Of a stretch of DNA of 64,000 nucleotides, positions 1 to 11,236 are shown piece after piece (position 1 is the first letter of the stretch; every line of letters begins with the position of its first letter). The translations under genes were made by a program, and so were the position numbers. The DNA comes from Arctopsyche grandis (Eukaryota > Arthropoda > Insecta > Trichoptera > Hydropsychidae). The DNA lies in NCBI RefSeq assembly GCF_051622035.1, contig NC_135361.1:27397205-27461204 (forward strand), read 5' to 3'. The notes under the pieces are model-generated. The model was not told the origin of the DNA, ran no database searches, and worked only from the letters and a program-made list of their open reading frames with translations.

Positions 1-120
1 GTATTTCTGCAGTGCTGCTGGTCACACTGGATATTTGTGACTCCAAATCGATCTTTTCCTATCAGAGTTTGCCAATTTATCTAATTTCATTGTTGAAACG
101 GTTCCTCACCAAATTGTAAA
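1..120 (+). repeat. SINE body, head missing
   Basis: The first 120 bases match the body of a SINE family that recurs at least eight more times in the window. The shared core runs from a GACTCCAAATCGAT-type motif through TATCAGAGTTTGCCAATTTAT to GAAACGGTTCCT and AAATTG. The tRNA-like head seen in other copies is absent, because it lies outside the window or was lost. Confidence 0.7.
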
Positions 121-587
121 AACCATCCACTATAAAAACAATATATACTAGTTTAATATCATAGTTGTCACTCAATAGCATCATGGGAAAAAATAATTAA
201 AAAAAAAAGACAAACCTTACAACTTCGTTTCTGTGAAACAATACGAAAGTCTTATCAAATTCAATTTTGGAACCATATCGACAAAAAAAAATTCTCTAAG
301 AAACCCCTACGACAGACAATTTTGTAGAAATTAATCTATTGAAAGATTCAATAGATATATGTAAATACAATTTTTAAATGTATTTAAATTTATTTAAAAT
401 TTCACTTTTCATCTAAGAAATCATGAAAACTTTTATTTCACTTTTGTACAAACCCTGTGGCGCTTCACAGCTTGCATTTAAATATAATATCTAATCATGT
501 TTATTTTAATTATATTAACAAGTTGTAAATGCATACAAATACAACCGCAGCTCCTACGCACGAGCCGCCACTGTATATAATATGGTG

Positions 588-1205
588 TCACGACAAACAT
601 CCCCGGACAAAACGGCAAACGTCACAACGTCCCCGACAAAATGATAACGCGACATAATATCTACGGACAAAATCATAACGCGACTTAATGTCTACGGACA
701 AAATGATAACATGACTTAATATGACATTCATAATGTTACGTACACCGCCGAGTAAGTGCAATCGGATTAGGCCGAGTAACATCCCAAAGACCGTTATAAT
801 TGGTTTCAAGGATTATCTCCAGACTAAGTGCAATTAGGCTAAACAATGGCCACCGAATTGGCCGCTATTGGTCCCTTCTCAGAAGTGACCGATAGCGTGG
901 GACTGGGTGTCGTGGGAATACATATCCGGGTACATGCCTAAACAAAAGGGAAGTATGCCCTGAGTGACCTATCCGTTATAAGGCGGTACTTGGGCGATAT
1001 CAAGACATTCTGGACGGAGCACTGCCAGTGCGTGTATCTCCTTAATCACCAATAAATGCTGTGAAACGACTTTGGCCTTTTACGTGGATCCTCCACCCAC
1101 CCCTACGCAACAATGTGTTAAAAAACTATTTTTTAACGAAAAAAAAACGTACAAGAATTCCATAAAACTTGCGTTATCATTTTGTCGTTATGTCTGGGGA
1201 TGTTT
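588..1205. repeat. Repeat with inverted ends and degenerate 31-41 bp units, split by a solo LTR
   Basis: From 588 the sequence repeats a motif like CGGACAAAATGATAACGCGAC three to four times. After the LTR, at about 1160-1205, the reverse complement of the same motif appears next to GGGGATGTTTAG, which pairs with AAACATCCCC near 595. This looks like a palindromic or terminal-inverted-repeat element into which the LTR at 734-1112 inserted. The family is not recognised. Confidence 0.5.
734..1112 (+). mobile_element. Solo LTR, family A, copy 1
   Basis: The 379-bp segment starts TGTTACGTACAC and ends CCCCTACGCAACA. It shares most of its length with 34973-35404 and with the reverse complement of 39079-39469, including the block with GACATTCTGGACGGAGCACT and a late AATAAA. 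TG...CA ends, three similar copies and no internal coding region point to solo LTRs. I see no clean target duplication here, unlike copy 3. Confidence 0.7.
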
Positions 1206-2759
1206 AGTCTTGGAAACGTATATTATTATATAATTTCGCTATTATATAAATATGATGAAAGCTTTAAGTGACTATTCCACGCATCTCATATGTATGTCAT
1301 TTTCATAAAGCGATAAAATTTTCAATGATCACTTTGATGATTATGAAAGATCTCCTATACAAAATTTTCCTCAAAATTCTTTAAAATCATATTTATTATA
1401 TTGTCCTATCATCGTTTTGCGTACTCATAGTCAGCGGGAGTCTTCAGCTTTCGGATATCAAACCTCTTTTTTTTTTGCATCTGCTCAAGCATTCGGCATA
1501 TTCACACCACGCGATATAACACTTCACTCTCTTTTTTTTTGTCTTTTTTACTAAAATAATATTCATAGACATTGTCATTATTGCGACACACATCACTATA
1601 AATCTTTCGCGTCTAGACTAGACGCATTTGTGAATGCCGCGGTTGAGACGCTTTCAAACTTAAAAATTATTAACATTATCACTGTCCATTTATTTTTTCA
1701 TGTTTATTTCGTTTTACTATCTGTTAGTCACTTTGTTGTGTTATTTAACTTACTTTTTCCACCATTATGTTTATTTTACACCGTTTACTAACTCACTCAC
1801 CACTAACACCCAGCACGGGATTTAGCGCTTTGCATCATTGAGCTTTACCAGCAAATTGAGTCGTTCGGCAATGAAATAACATGCAGCTTCATATATGTGG
1901 TGATTGAATTCGGCGACAAATTGCCGAAAATTTTGGTTTTTTTTTTTGATTTTTTATTAAAAAGTGTATGTATGTATTTGTTCCGGGGCGGATGCTTTGA
2001 AACTATCACGTTTAACCTTTTGAGTGCTGCTAACATGACACGAATCAAATAATTCTAACCTAATCAGTGGAATATATTACTCAATTTGATTAAAATAGAT
2101 TTTTTTTCTGAATAATTTTAACCCTTCAACATACATATTTTACGTACTCAAATATTATATACATGCTTCATATATGTAGAACAAATTTTCATCTATGCAA
2201 ATATATAAAATGCATTTCAGTTTTAAAATCATTCCAGTAGATGAACCATTAAGAAAATCTAAAATCCGCGGGACGGATTTGACTAGGATAGATTGCCTGT
2301 GAAAGTTCTGGGTCTCTCTTAACATCATTTTTCATCGTCAATGGGCTACAAAATAAAACATAATCGTATATTCATAGACTTCTGAGACGATTCCAAAAAA
2401 GAAGCTTTAAAATCAAAGACATGGCTATTGAACTTTCACTCGTGGATCTCGTTCCTAAGTAGAATAACTTTCTTGGTAAGATCTGATGAAGGGTTAAATC
2501 AGATTGATGTAATTCAAGGCTCTCGAAACAAGTGTAAATTAGCTTAAATTTGGTTCTATCAGTATACTACAAATATACATATATTGGGATAGTACCCAAA
2601 AAAGTTCCGAGATTCTTGATGCGATTGATTTCAAAAATAGCAATGGCCATTTGAAAGGTTAGTTATTTGAGCTCAAAATGTTAAACCCTCCATTAGTCCT
2701 AGCCGTGGTTGGCTATGAGCACTTTTTGCTATTGTGTGTTGGTGGTTGTTGGAGGTTAG
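1206..2759. other. No gene seen upstream of the PLA2 exon
   Basis: AT-rich sequence with poly-T runs and no convincing exon. The upstream PLA2 exon carrying the signal peptide would be expected to the left of 2760, but I could not identify it here. It may lie before the window. Confidence 0.5.
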
Positions 2760-2984
2760 GAGTCCGAGGGTTGTCCGAAGCACGGTGCTGATCCCAGGCA
2801 CAAGATGGTGTGGTAAAGGCAACTCTGGTATCCAGCACAATCATCTGGGAGAGTTTGCTGCCACGGACAGATGCTGCAGGAAGCACGACAACGCGTGTCC
2901 CTTCTGGATCGAGGCCATGGAGAACAAGTACGGCATGTTCAATTGGAGACCCAACACTCTAATGCACTGTAGGTGCGACGAAAG
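2760..2984 (+). CDS. Group III secreted phospholipase A2, calcium-loop and catalytic exon
   Basis: This exon encodes the core of a secreted group III phospholipase A2, which hydrolyses the sn-2 ester of glycerophospholipids in a calcium-dependent way. Visible in order are LIPGTRWCGKGN (calcium-binding loop), LGEFAATDRCCRKHD (active site with the catalytic His-Asp pair), then KYGMFNW and HCRCDER with family cysteines. The acceptor is placed at GGTTAG/G (exon from 2760) because this keeps the residues before LIPGT; its polypyrimidine tract is weak, so the start is provisional. The donor is AAAG/GTGAGT, cutting a codon after two bases. The next coding exon, 14.3 kb away, restores the frame exactly. 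No methionine start or signal peptide is present in this exon, so an upstream exon is missing. One residue appears to be added between the Asp and the next Cys (HDNAC against the usual HDxC). Confidence 0.88.
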
Positions 2985-3639
2985 GTGAGTCCATCCCAAC
3001 AGAATCTGTAGAAATGTACCTACTAGTTGCATGGGTGGAGTATATATGCATACATATGTACATATGTGCATTGTACATGGGTAATGTCTTCAAAGACTGG
3101 AAAGTTGACAGGTAATTATTTTTTTCAATTATGTATGTATATAGTTATAGTATCCTTCGTAATGCGAGCTCTTGAAATTATATGCTACCAAAGATCACTT
3201 TTTTCCAAAGCCATTATATATTCATAAGGCGAGAAAAGTTACAAGATTGGTCGTCTTCTATTGGAATTGTTCCATAACACAATTAGATTATTTTCAAAAA
3301 TCAGCAAGAAACCACTGAAGAAATACCATTCTCAAGATACTTAATTTACTATTTCTAGTACCAGTTTTGATTGCTTTCTTAAATATGTGGTAGAAAATGA
3401 GGAGAAAAAATGCGATTTAATGAATATTTGCTCTAATTTAGTACGGATGTGTGCACAGTGGAGTAACATGAAACTATCCAATAAGAAATCATGGTGAAGA
3501 CATACAGAGAGATTTTGCACATGCAGAAAAACCGCTGGTAGGTCAAATCTCTACCGTCACGTCCCTTCGCAGACCTCACCCTCTGGAATGTTTTATCCTT
3601 GTATTGATATAGATTTTATCATAGTGGTCCATTGCCAGC

Positions 3640-3840
3640 AGTAGTTGCGTTTATGCTCAGGCTCAGTGGTTGCGTTTATGTTTAGCACCACGAAATTATT
3701 GGGTTCGATCCCAGGCTAATATTAAATACTGTTGGTTAGACATTGATATTTGTGATTCCAAATCGATGGTTTCTTATCAGAATTTGCTAATTTTATCTGA
3801 TTATAGTAGAAACGGTTCCTAAAAATTGGTAAAAAAACAT
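3640..3840 (+). repeat. tRNA-derived SINE with A- and B-box
   Basis: A tRNA-like head (GGCTCAGTGGTTGCG, an A-box-like stretch, and GGTTCGATCCC at 3702-3712, a B box) is followed by the shared body (GATTCCAAATCGATGG through GAAACGGTTCCTAAAAATTGG). This is an RNA polymerase III type SINE in the first part of the PLA2 intron. Confidence 0.75.
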
Positions 3841-3984
3841 CATGATTTTTAACAACGGGTTTCCGGAAATCCATGGAAACCATTAGGGTGACGCCACTGC
3901 ATACAATACATATCAGAGCCGGGGTTAGACATTTTACTACCCGGGATAAGATAATACACATATAATACTTTAGGGAAGACTTAA

Positions 3985-4225
3985 TCTTAATTTAATTGAG
4001 TTTAATTTAAATTTAATTGAGTTTAATTTAAATTTAATTGAGTTTAATTTAAATTTAATTGAGTTTAATTTAAATTTAATTGAGTTTAATTTAAATTTAA
4101 TTGAGTTTAATTTAAATTTAATTGAGTTTAATTTAAATTTAATTGAGTTTAATTTAAATTTAATTGAGTTTAATTTAAATTTAATTGAGTTTAATTTAAA
4201 TTTAATTGAGTATAATTTAATTTAA
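3985..4225. repeat. 21-bp tandem repeat array
   Basis: About eleven near-identical copies of the 21-bp unit AATTGAGTTTAATTTAAATTT follow one another with almost no divergence, ending in a diverged AATTGAGTATAATTT copy. Each unit contains the self-complementary AATTTAAATT. It is a minisatellite in the PLA2 intron. Confidence 0.93.
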
Positions 4226-4229
4226 AAAT

Positions 4230-5719
4230 ATGAGTTAACATATTTTAATATTACAATATCAGAAATAAATTTTTGCCCCGCAGACGAAAAAAAATTCGGA
4301 TGCTTGAGAAAGCCTGGTGAGCTCAATATGATCTCAATGGGCCACTGTTCGAAGAAGAGTATCTTCAAAAGTCACACAGTTTTTACCTGCAGACGAAAAT
4401 TGTGATTCAATATTGCAATATTGACATATTATTATTGAATTCCAATTTATTTCAAAACGTCTAAAAGGGTACGGAAATTTTGGATTTTTTACGAAAGGGA
4501 GTTCCCATGCACTCCCGTCCATTTCGAGCTCTACTACAATTTATACATAAAACTATCGCGATAAATTAAATTAGATAAAGTAAATTGTATAACAGGAGAT
4601 CGTCAAAATAGAAAGATTTCAATACGGGAAGAAAGTTTCAGCCCTAAACAGAACCTCATAAAATTTGTTCCCATAACCGAAGAAATATTGCTACGTATCA
4701 GGTTATGAACTTTTAACTATAAATCGACGATGTTGGCGTTGAGCTCCAGCAGTGCTCGTAGATGCTTTGAGATCAACAGCATCATTATTGGAATATATGT
4801 ATGTACATAGAGCCATATTTGGTCTTTGGTAGGCCAAGTCGTGACAACCAACGTACACTTGGACAAATTGCTGTTGAGTAAAATGTGCAACATTTCTTAG
4901 AGCATTTAACATAAATTTCGAATTATCATTGTTTCACATGTAGGGGCATGCACACGATACTCGCGAGGTCTTGGGGTGAAGCCAGGGGGTGTGTGGGGCT
5001 GTATAGAACAAGGGGAGTAAGGTAGGAGTCAAATCGGGGATATCTGCTCACACTTAACTGAGCCTTTTGTGTTCGTCGTCTTGGTTCGGAAGAGTCGGAG
5101 CTTCTCAAACTGTTCCAAAACGACAGGAAGCGTTTATGTACATAGTGTCATGTGCCATTTCGTCCGATCCAATTGTGCAAGTGGTATCTCTCCGATGGGT
5201 ATCTGAAGTTTGAGCATCGCGGTGGGTCAGCCAGGCGTCACTAACCTGTTTAGCGAGCGGGCCCGCGGTCCTAACCCGGAAAAAAAACCGGACCGCAGAT
5301 TATGTTCCCGGTTTTTGTCGCCGTTCGAGATTTATGACTTGCGGGAGGACAGCGCGGCAAAACTAATCCATTGTTGACTTTCAATAGAAAATTTTGATAT
5401 AGTGGAGTCAAATGTGCAAGTTGCCGGCGATAGTCGAAAATGGTAGTCAGTGGGTGAGGAGACTTGCATTGTCCTTTTGGTGTGTAAGCATTTTTTTCGA
5501 CTGAATTCAATCTAGTCGATGCATGGAAAAAATATCACACGACGTTTCTCAGCATCAGTACATTAAATAAAAAAAATCTGCTCATAAAATAGTACTTAGG
5601 TTTTTCTATAGATTCTTGGACTTGAAAATAGCTTGTATTTTTGCACTGATATTATGCACTGAATTCTAATAGATAGTGTCAGAATCATGAAGCATTTACG
5701 ACCAGTAGAACATAGCGTA
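4230..5719. other. Intronic sequence, no gene seen
   Basis: Part of the PLA2 intron. Short open frames occur on the minus strand (for example 4926-5108 and 5271-5510) but they lack splice context and family motifs. A stretch near 5220-5290 is more GC-rich than its surroundings. Confidence 0.5.
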
Positions 5720-5811
5720 AGGGCGAAATCACACAGGGAAGAACGGCACGTCGTGTGCTTGGCTCCCCGCTATGAGGGGTCTTCTACGTTTCTTCAAATA
5801 TGGGATACACC

Positions 5812-6339
5812 CAGGGCCGATTATAGGGGGGGAACGGGGGTAAAGTTCCAGAGCCCAGACTACTCGAGGGGCCTCGTGTCGAAAATCGTACCTGTTATAT
5901 CATATTTTCTAATTGAATTATTTAAATAATAATAACCAATATATTTGATTTTTGATTTTTAAATGCTTTTTATTATTACGAAATTATGTTCACAATACAT
6001 CTTATATCTATTTTAATAGCTACTGATCTACTGATCATTTTCTATTTTACAATTTAATTTAATTTGGTTAGTTATCATAGTATTATATTATTCTAATGTT
6101 AATCTACAGCATAATAGGAAAAAGAGCTCAAAAACCTATTTACAATCCTTATAAATGTTCATATAATATTAATTAAAGAGTCTCTAAAGTCGAAATACCA
6201 ATATATAGGTATTTTTCTAGTAATAGTTCTGATAAATTTTTCGCATATTAAAAATATACGTATAACACCTTTTTTTTAGTTCGTTTTAGGGCCCGAAATT
6301 ATTTTTTCTCAGGGCCCGGGATTTCTGTCGATGGCCCTG
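5812..6339. mobile_element. hAT-type MITE (CAGGGCC ends), 8-bp target duplication
   Basis: Ends are CAGGGCCGAT and ATGGCCCTG. GATACACC stands immediately outside both ends (5804-5811 and 6340-6347), a perfect 8-bp duplication typical of hAT elements. There is no transposase. Interior pieces match, in the opposite orientation, the element at 11237-12758. A jockey 3' fragment is inserted at 5945-6196. Confidence 0.88.
5945..6196 (-). mobile_element. Jockey-type non-LTR 3' fragment, 252 bp
   Basis: This matches the 3' untranslated part of the jockey element at 41302-43715, reading on the minus strand, and ends in the same AAAAATC-rich tail. ACCAATATAT flanks it on both sides (5935-5944 and 6197-6206), so it is a separate 5'-truncated insertion inside the hAT MITE. 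Confidence 0.88.
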
Positions 6340-6880
6340 GATACACCGTTATCGATCACTGTCAAGCAAGGATAAATTCAAGGATACAATTTTACCAAAA
6401 AAACTCCAGGGGGAGATTTTGGGACGGTTCGTGCTGGGCTTGCCATGAATCTCCAAGGCTCGCCACATTTTTTTCGCACGTTTAACTATCTAAAAAAACC
6501 ATGTACCACGTCCATCGCTGTGTGTTTTCGCCCTAAGCTCGAGCTAAGATAATTCAACCTAACCTAGTGTAACATGCAAACTTTCTCAAAATGTAGTATT
6601 CTGGCTCAAAAATCGCAGGGCAAAATTTTTGAATTTGAAATCTATGAACCTTTTTTGAGATGAAACATTTTAATATGAAAGAATTTGTTTGTAGTTGTAG
6701 TTGTTTCGCAGATTTTATACGCCTTGTCAATTGTTATCATTCACTAGCAGTAACATAACCTAACCTAACTAATTCTATCTCTAACAGATCTATTCTCCTG
6801 GATCGGAGATACTGCAGTATGAGAGATTTCGCAAGACTATATTAGGTTATGCTTAACTCTAATAGCACTGAGCAACATTA

Positions 6881-7250
6881 AGGGCGAAAACACACCGAGT
6901 GAGAAGTGGTACGTGATTTTTTTAGATAGTGCTAAACATCTAGTATTATTGTGTCAAAAGTGAGTATTGAAATCAATAGTCAGATATCTTCTCTGTTGGT
7001 TGTGATTTTTTATTGCTTGAAGACATCCGACTATTGATCTCAATACTCACTTTTGGCACAACGATACTAGATTTTGAGTTAAAGACTGCAAATGCCAAAA
7101 ATCTGTAAAAATTGCGCATTTTTTTAACGCTCATATCTCATAAACGAGAGAAAGAAACAAAAATCATTATCAAATTGGAATTCTATGGGTCAAATTTAAT
7201 AAAGATTGAATAGTCTCCGCTCTGTTAATTTTTTTGTTACTCAGTGTAGT
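6881..7250. repeat. MITE end plus long hairpin (6938-7072)
   Basis: An AGGGCGAAAACACACCGAG end like that at 5720 begins the stretch. From 6938 to 7072 two arms of about 55 bases pair, with ATCTAGTATTATTGTGTCAA on the left answered by TTGGCACAACGATACTAGAT on the right, around a loop of roughly 25 bases. It is a hairpin MITE, probably nested in the first repeat. No coding content. Confidence 0.65.
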
Positions 7251-10200
7251 TAATTATGGTTATGGATAGTTGGCTCTGAAACTATTATACTATTCACCTT
7301 CCAGATGCCACTTCGTATAAAGTTACTTTATTTGTTTTGTTACAACTACTTATGTACAATAACAATTAAACTACTAAAATAACGTTCTCAGATTACGTTT
7401 AAAATATAAAATATCCAATACATTTCAGTGGTGAATTCGGAAACGTATAATAAGGCATTGACTAATTTTCTTTGAAGGTACTCCCTATGAATTTTACTTT
7501 TTTTTATTTTTGGTTTTCTCAAGTCTTTTGTGCTCCTTTGGCAGTGTATCGTCTGAGGCACTCAAGAGAAGAACTTCCTCAGGACTTCCCCTCCTGTCTT
7601 TGTGAGGATCGGCATCCGTTTTCGGAAGTACATAAATCGATCACCTCAAGACGACCTACGAGCACATTTGCTTATTAAGAAAAGATAATTTCGAATATAA
7701 CATTCGACGTATACAAAACCAAATCCTGTAAATAAAAACACATAATTTACATATAAATTACTATTAGTGACGGTTGCTAAGACAAATCATAATTAAATAC
7801 TTGTATGCGATAATGATATCACTTAACATTAGGCGCTCGATAAATGTATCAATTTATATACAACTCATAAAAATTATTACTAAGGTGACCGATTATTATT
7901 TTACAGCTTTTTTTTATCGAAAACGAAGAAATTTGTGAAACTATTTTTGTTTTAAATCTTACAATAATAATACAAAATAAATATAGCACCACCTATTTAA
8001 CGCTTTCATATACACTTACAATTATATTCGTCTTAAATATTACGTATAGATGTCACTGTAAAATTATTTAAATTTGGTTCATTACTTCGATAATTATTTT
8101 TATTTCAGTTTAAAGTATGGATTTTTTACATAAAATGTACAAATTGACGTATTTTTCTAAAGGAAACAAAAAATCATATTTGAATAGTACATTTACTAGA
8201 CTTGATGCTTGCCAGCTATTTGGCAGTGTACATTAATTGTCCTGGATTGTAAAGTTCAAAAGTAAGAACCATTTGATATTTGGTGCCCAAGTGGTACTCC
8301 CATTCACCACCAATTGATAACAATGCACTTTTTTTCAATTTGCATTAGTAAATTCACTAATGTCATTAATTGGCAACAGTGAATTGCTTTAATTCAAGTG
8401 GCCAATGACTATCCACTGTAGGTTTCCCCCCTTTTAAGTTTACCAAAGTGCCAACCTTCCAGATATATATTTTTTTAATTTAACTAAATACTTCGAATAT
8501 TAACATCATCAAATTGCAGATTCAAATTCGTCAGCTATCTGGACTTTTAGAAGACAGTAAAAATCAAAGGCAGACCACATACGACTAGAATGACTAAAAT
8601 TTAATATAACATTAAATTCTTACGACAGTAGGGGGGATCGCATACCCCCTACGTCTAAGCTTTAGGGTTGAAATCGATGGTTATTCAGAGACTTTGCAAG
8701 CATTAAAAATGTATCGAGGGTAGGGGAGCAGTTGTCCTTCGAGCAGGATACAACACATAGGCGCGCTCATTGCCAAATGGAGTGAACTGACTTTGTCATA
8801 TCTCCGGCCAGTGGGAGAAGCATCACAATAGGGTAGACGAACGAGCTGGTAGTCCCTTTGTCTGCGCCAGGTCACGAATACATCATCGACACATTACCGA
8901 ACATCACAAAACACGAACGCGCACCACACAATGGCTGCCAATTCCAAAAAACCGCTTCCTTGGGCCCCAACCCAAGAATTCTTGGGTCGTTAGGAAAAAG
9001 CGTCGGGGAAGCAATCAATTCAAATTCGCGAATATCCACCCCGTCATAAATAATGGTTAAAAAATTTACATACATATTTGCAAATGTCAAAAATTCTTGG
9101 GATAGGTATCCTTAATGTAGCATGCTTAAAAGCAATTCTGTAGCCATTGGCCATATAGACTTTAAAGTTAAAAAATTGGTACTTACTGAGTACTTTTTGC
9201 CCCCTGATTTTATTGAATTATTGTCAGTTGAAATCAATTGATCGTCGATTTTCTATTCCAATCATGCCAAAGATAATTTTGTAATGATTAACTCTGTAAC
9301 TTCTGTAAGGACTCTGTAGGCTTAATGAAACCTTGTGTTCCCGTAATATTACTTTGTTCAGAACTACTCAATAGCAATATAATATTTAAGTCTAAAGCTG
9401 GCCAATTAATATATACAAAACTACAAGGCCGCGCCTACCACATGCACAAATGTGTGGAACGCACATAGGCGGCCAATATAAATGAGAGTAGAAAAAATTA
9501 TATTCCTTAAAAAATACGAAACAAGACATCGTACTTTTTAAAATGCATTTAGGTTGTCTTGTTATATGCTTGTAGATTGCTGTTGCAAGTTTCAACTTGT
9601 AACATACCCGAACTATAATTCGGGGAAATAACTGGATAGCAGGTATAGCTTCGGTCTGCATAGAGCTAGATCTTTTATGTTCTAGTATCTTTGCGACTGT
9701 CAGATGTATTTCTTCAAGGATATTGAGTATTGGTTGGTCATCGAAAAAACATGGGAATATGGGAATTGGGGTGAAAATACCATATTTTTATGAATGAACT
9801 TGAAAACGTTCAGTCTCTCTTGTCGTCTAGCCCTTTTCAGAACTAAATGTTTTGGTTTCCTGTCTGTTTTTCTGGTTAATTTTTATTGTGATTAAAAATT
9901 TCAATACTATACCCCCCCTTATAAACCCGCTTTAAAGATCAAGGAATTTGACCCTTAAAGCCCTCTACATGAGGCCACCACCCCCCCCCAACAAATACAG
10001 TCTAAGAGACCCTTTCGTCGGAGAACGAGACGGTTGTTCATGAATATCGCACAAGAACAACCGCACATCACTGTTCTAATAAAAAAAAAACCACAATGTA
10101 CATAACCAAGTACAAAATAAACAACAACGCATGAACACATAAAGCGCGCATGCGTTAGGAAATAATACCGTGCGAATGCACGCACACCTCAAGTAAACAT

Positions 10201-10660
10201 ACATGTATGCATGTTTATGCGTGCATAAACACACACACAAACACACACACACACACAATACCCCGAATTAATATGATTTATACAAATGTTGATTATATTA
10301 AAGAGGGGCCGATTTATGTTTGCCCACAGGTGCCGAACTCCTAGGCACGGCCCCGCAAACCGGACAATACTGTCGCTTATTTCCTCATCATCGTGCTATA
10401 CAAAAAAATATTACATAATATATTTCCAATTTTAAATTATTTTTCTACGCAAAGTCCGTCTTTGAAATGAAAAGTCTTTCGAACCCACCCTTTCCGTCGT
10501 GTCTTCTTTACTGTCATTCGTTAAAAAAAGTAAAACTCACATAGGTATACAACGAACGCGCCTGGAACTACCTTATGTAGTCATTTTTTTATTGAACGAT
10601 GCACTGTAAATAAATGTTTTATGAGACAGAAACTGTAAAGATAAAAAAAAAGAATATGCC
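7250..10660. other. PLA2 intron, no gene seen
   Basis: AT-rich sequence with scattered short frames on both strands (7472-7678, 8681-9090, 9392-9661). None shows a domain or a consistent splice pattern. Poly-C (9980-9990) and poly-A runs are present. Confidence 0.5.
10221..10257. repeat. (CA)n microsatellite
   Basis: Runs of alternating CA broken by a few AAACA units. The apparent cysteine-valine-rich frame on the minus strand here is a product of the repeat. Confidence 0.9.
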
Positions 10661-11040
10661 GCCGATGCGAATTTCTTCCCCTCTCCCCCTAAAATTCAAA
10701 ACCTTTCGCGGTGATCGCGAACGTCACGCACGGTGGTGCGAGCTCGTGAACGCGCTTTCCCTCACGTAACAATAATTCAAAACGGTGGAGAATTCGAAGG
10801 GGAGGAGGGTCTAACCCGCGACTTTTCTTTCGGGCCAGATCCTTTGTAAGCTGGCAGCTGAGGGAGAGGTGGTCGAGAGTGGGGTTTGGGGAGGGCTAAG
10901 CCCCCGCTAATAAGGGTCGTTAGTGGATCGAACGTGTCCGCCGGAGACCAGCTCGCCGCCAAATGCGCCCACTTTGCGGATTATTTCTAACCGCTTTGTT
11001 CTAAGCCAGTGCTCCCACCTCCCCGTCCCCATGTCACTCC
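10660..11040. other. GC-rich island inside the PLA2 intron
   Basis: About 380 bases rich in G, C and CpG (for example CGCGGTGATCGCGAACGTCA and CGTGTCCGCCGGAGACC) stand out from AT-rich surroundings. A proline- and serine-rich frame of about 60 codons lies on the minus strand at 10777-10962 but has no recognised domain. The island could be a promoter or a non-coding first exon, a recently arrived sequence, or a repeat with no other copy here. I cannot decide. Confidence 0.4.
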
Positions 11041-11236
11041 ACCCTTATATATATATATATCGCTTATAATCGAGCTGAATCGCCTTTGATTTCGAGCTTT
11101 TCGCTTATTTGCGCCGCACAAAGGCGAAATAACACAGATTTCTTTCTAAATTCACTCATGCCACAAAAGCTCACAAGTCCACCTCACAAGGACTTATCGA
11201 TACAATTATTCAGTCGTGAACATATGTACATATAGG

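Larger units (their letters stand above)
5720..6534. mobile_element. MITE with AGGGCGAAA inverted ends, split by a hAT MITE
   Basis: The left end AGGGCGAAATCACACAG pairs with the right end CTGTGTGTTTTCGCCCT. Removing the inserted element at 5812-6339 and one target duplication leaves about 279 bp. Its right part (GTTATCGATCACTGTCAAG, ACTCCAGGGGG, CTAAAAAAACC) recurs at about 26010-26222 and 61268-61429, and an end recurs at 6881, so this is a dispersed family. The superfamily was not determined. Confidence 0.75.

Noticed and set aside
8858-9090. Possible exon with 63-codon and 72-codon frames on opposite strands
   Set aside because: No splice sites of matching phase, no domain, and neither frame is favoured.
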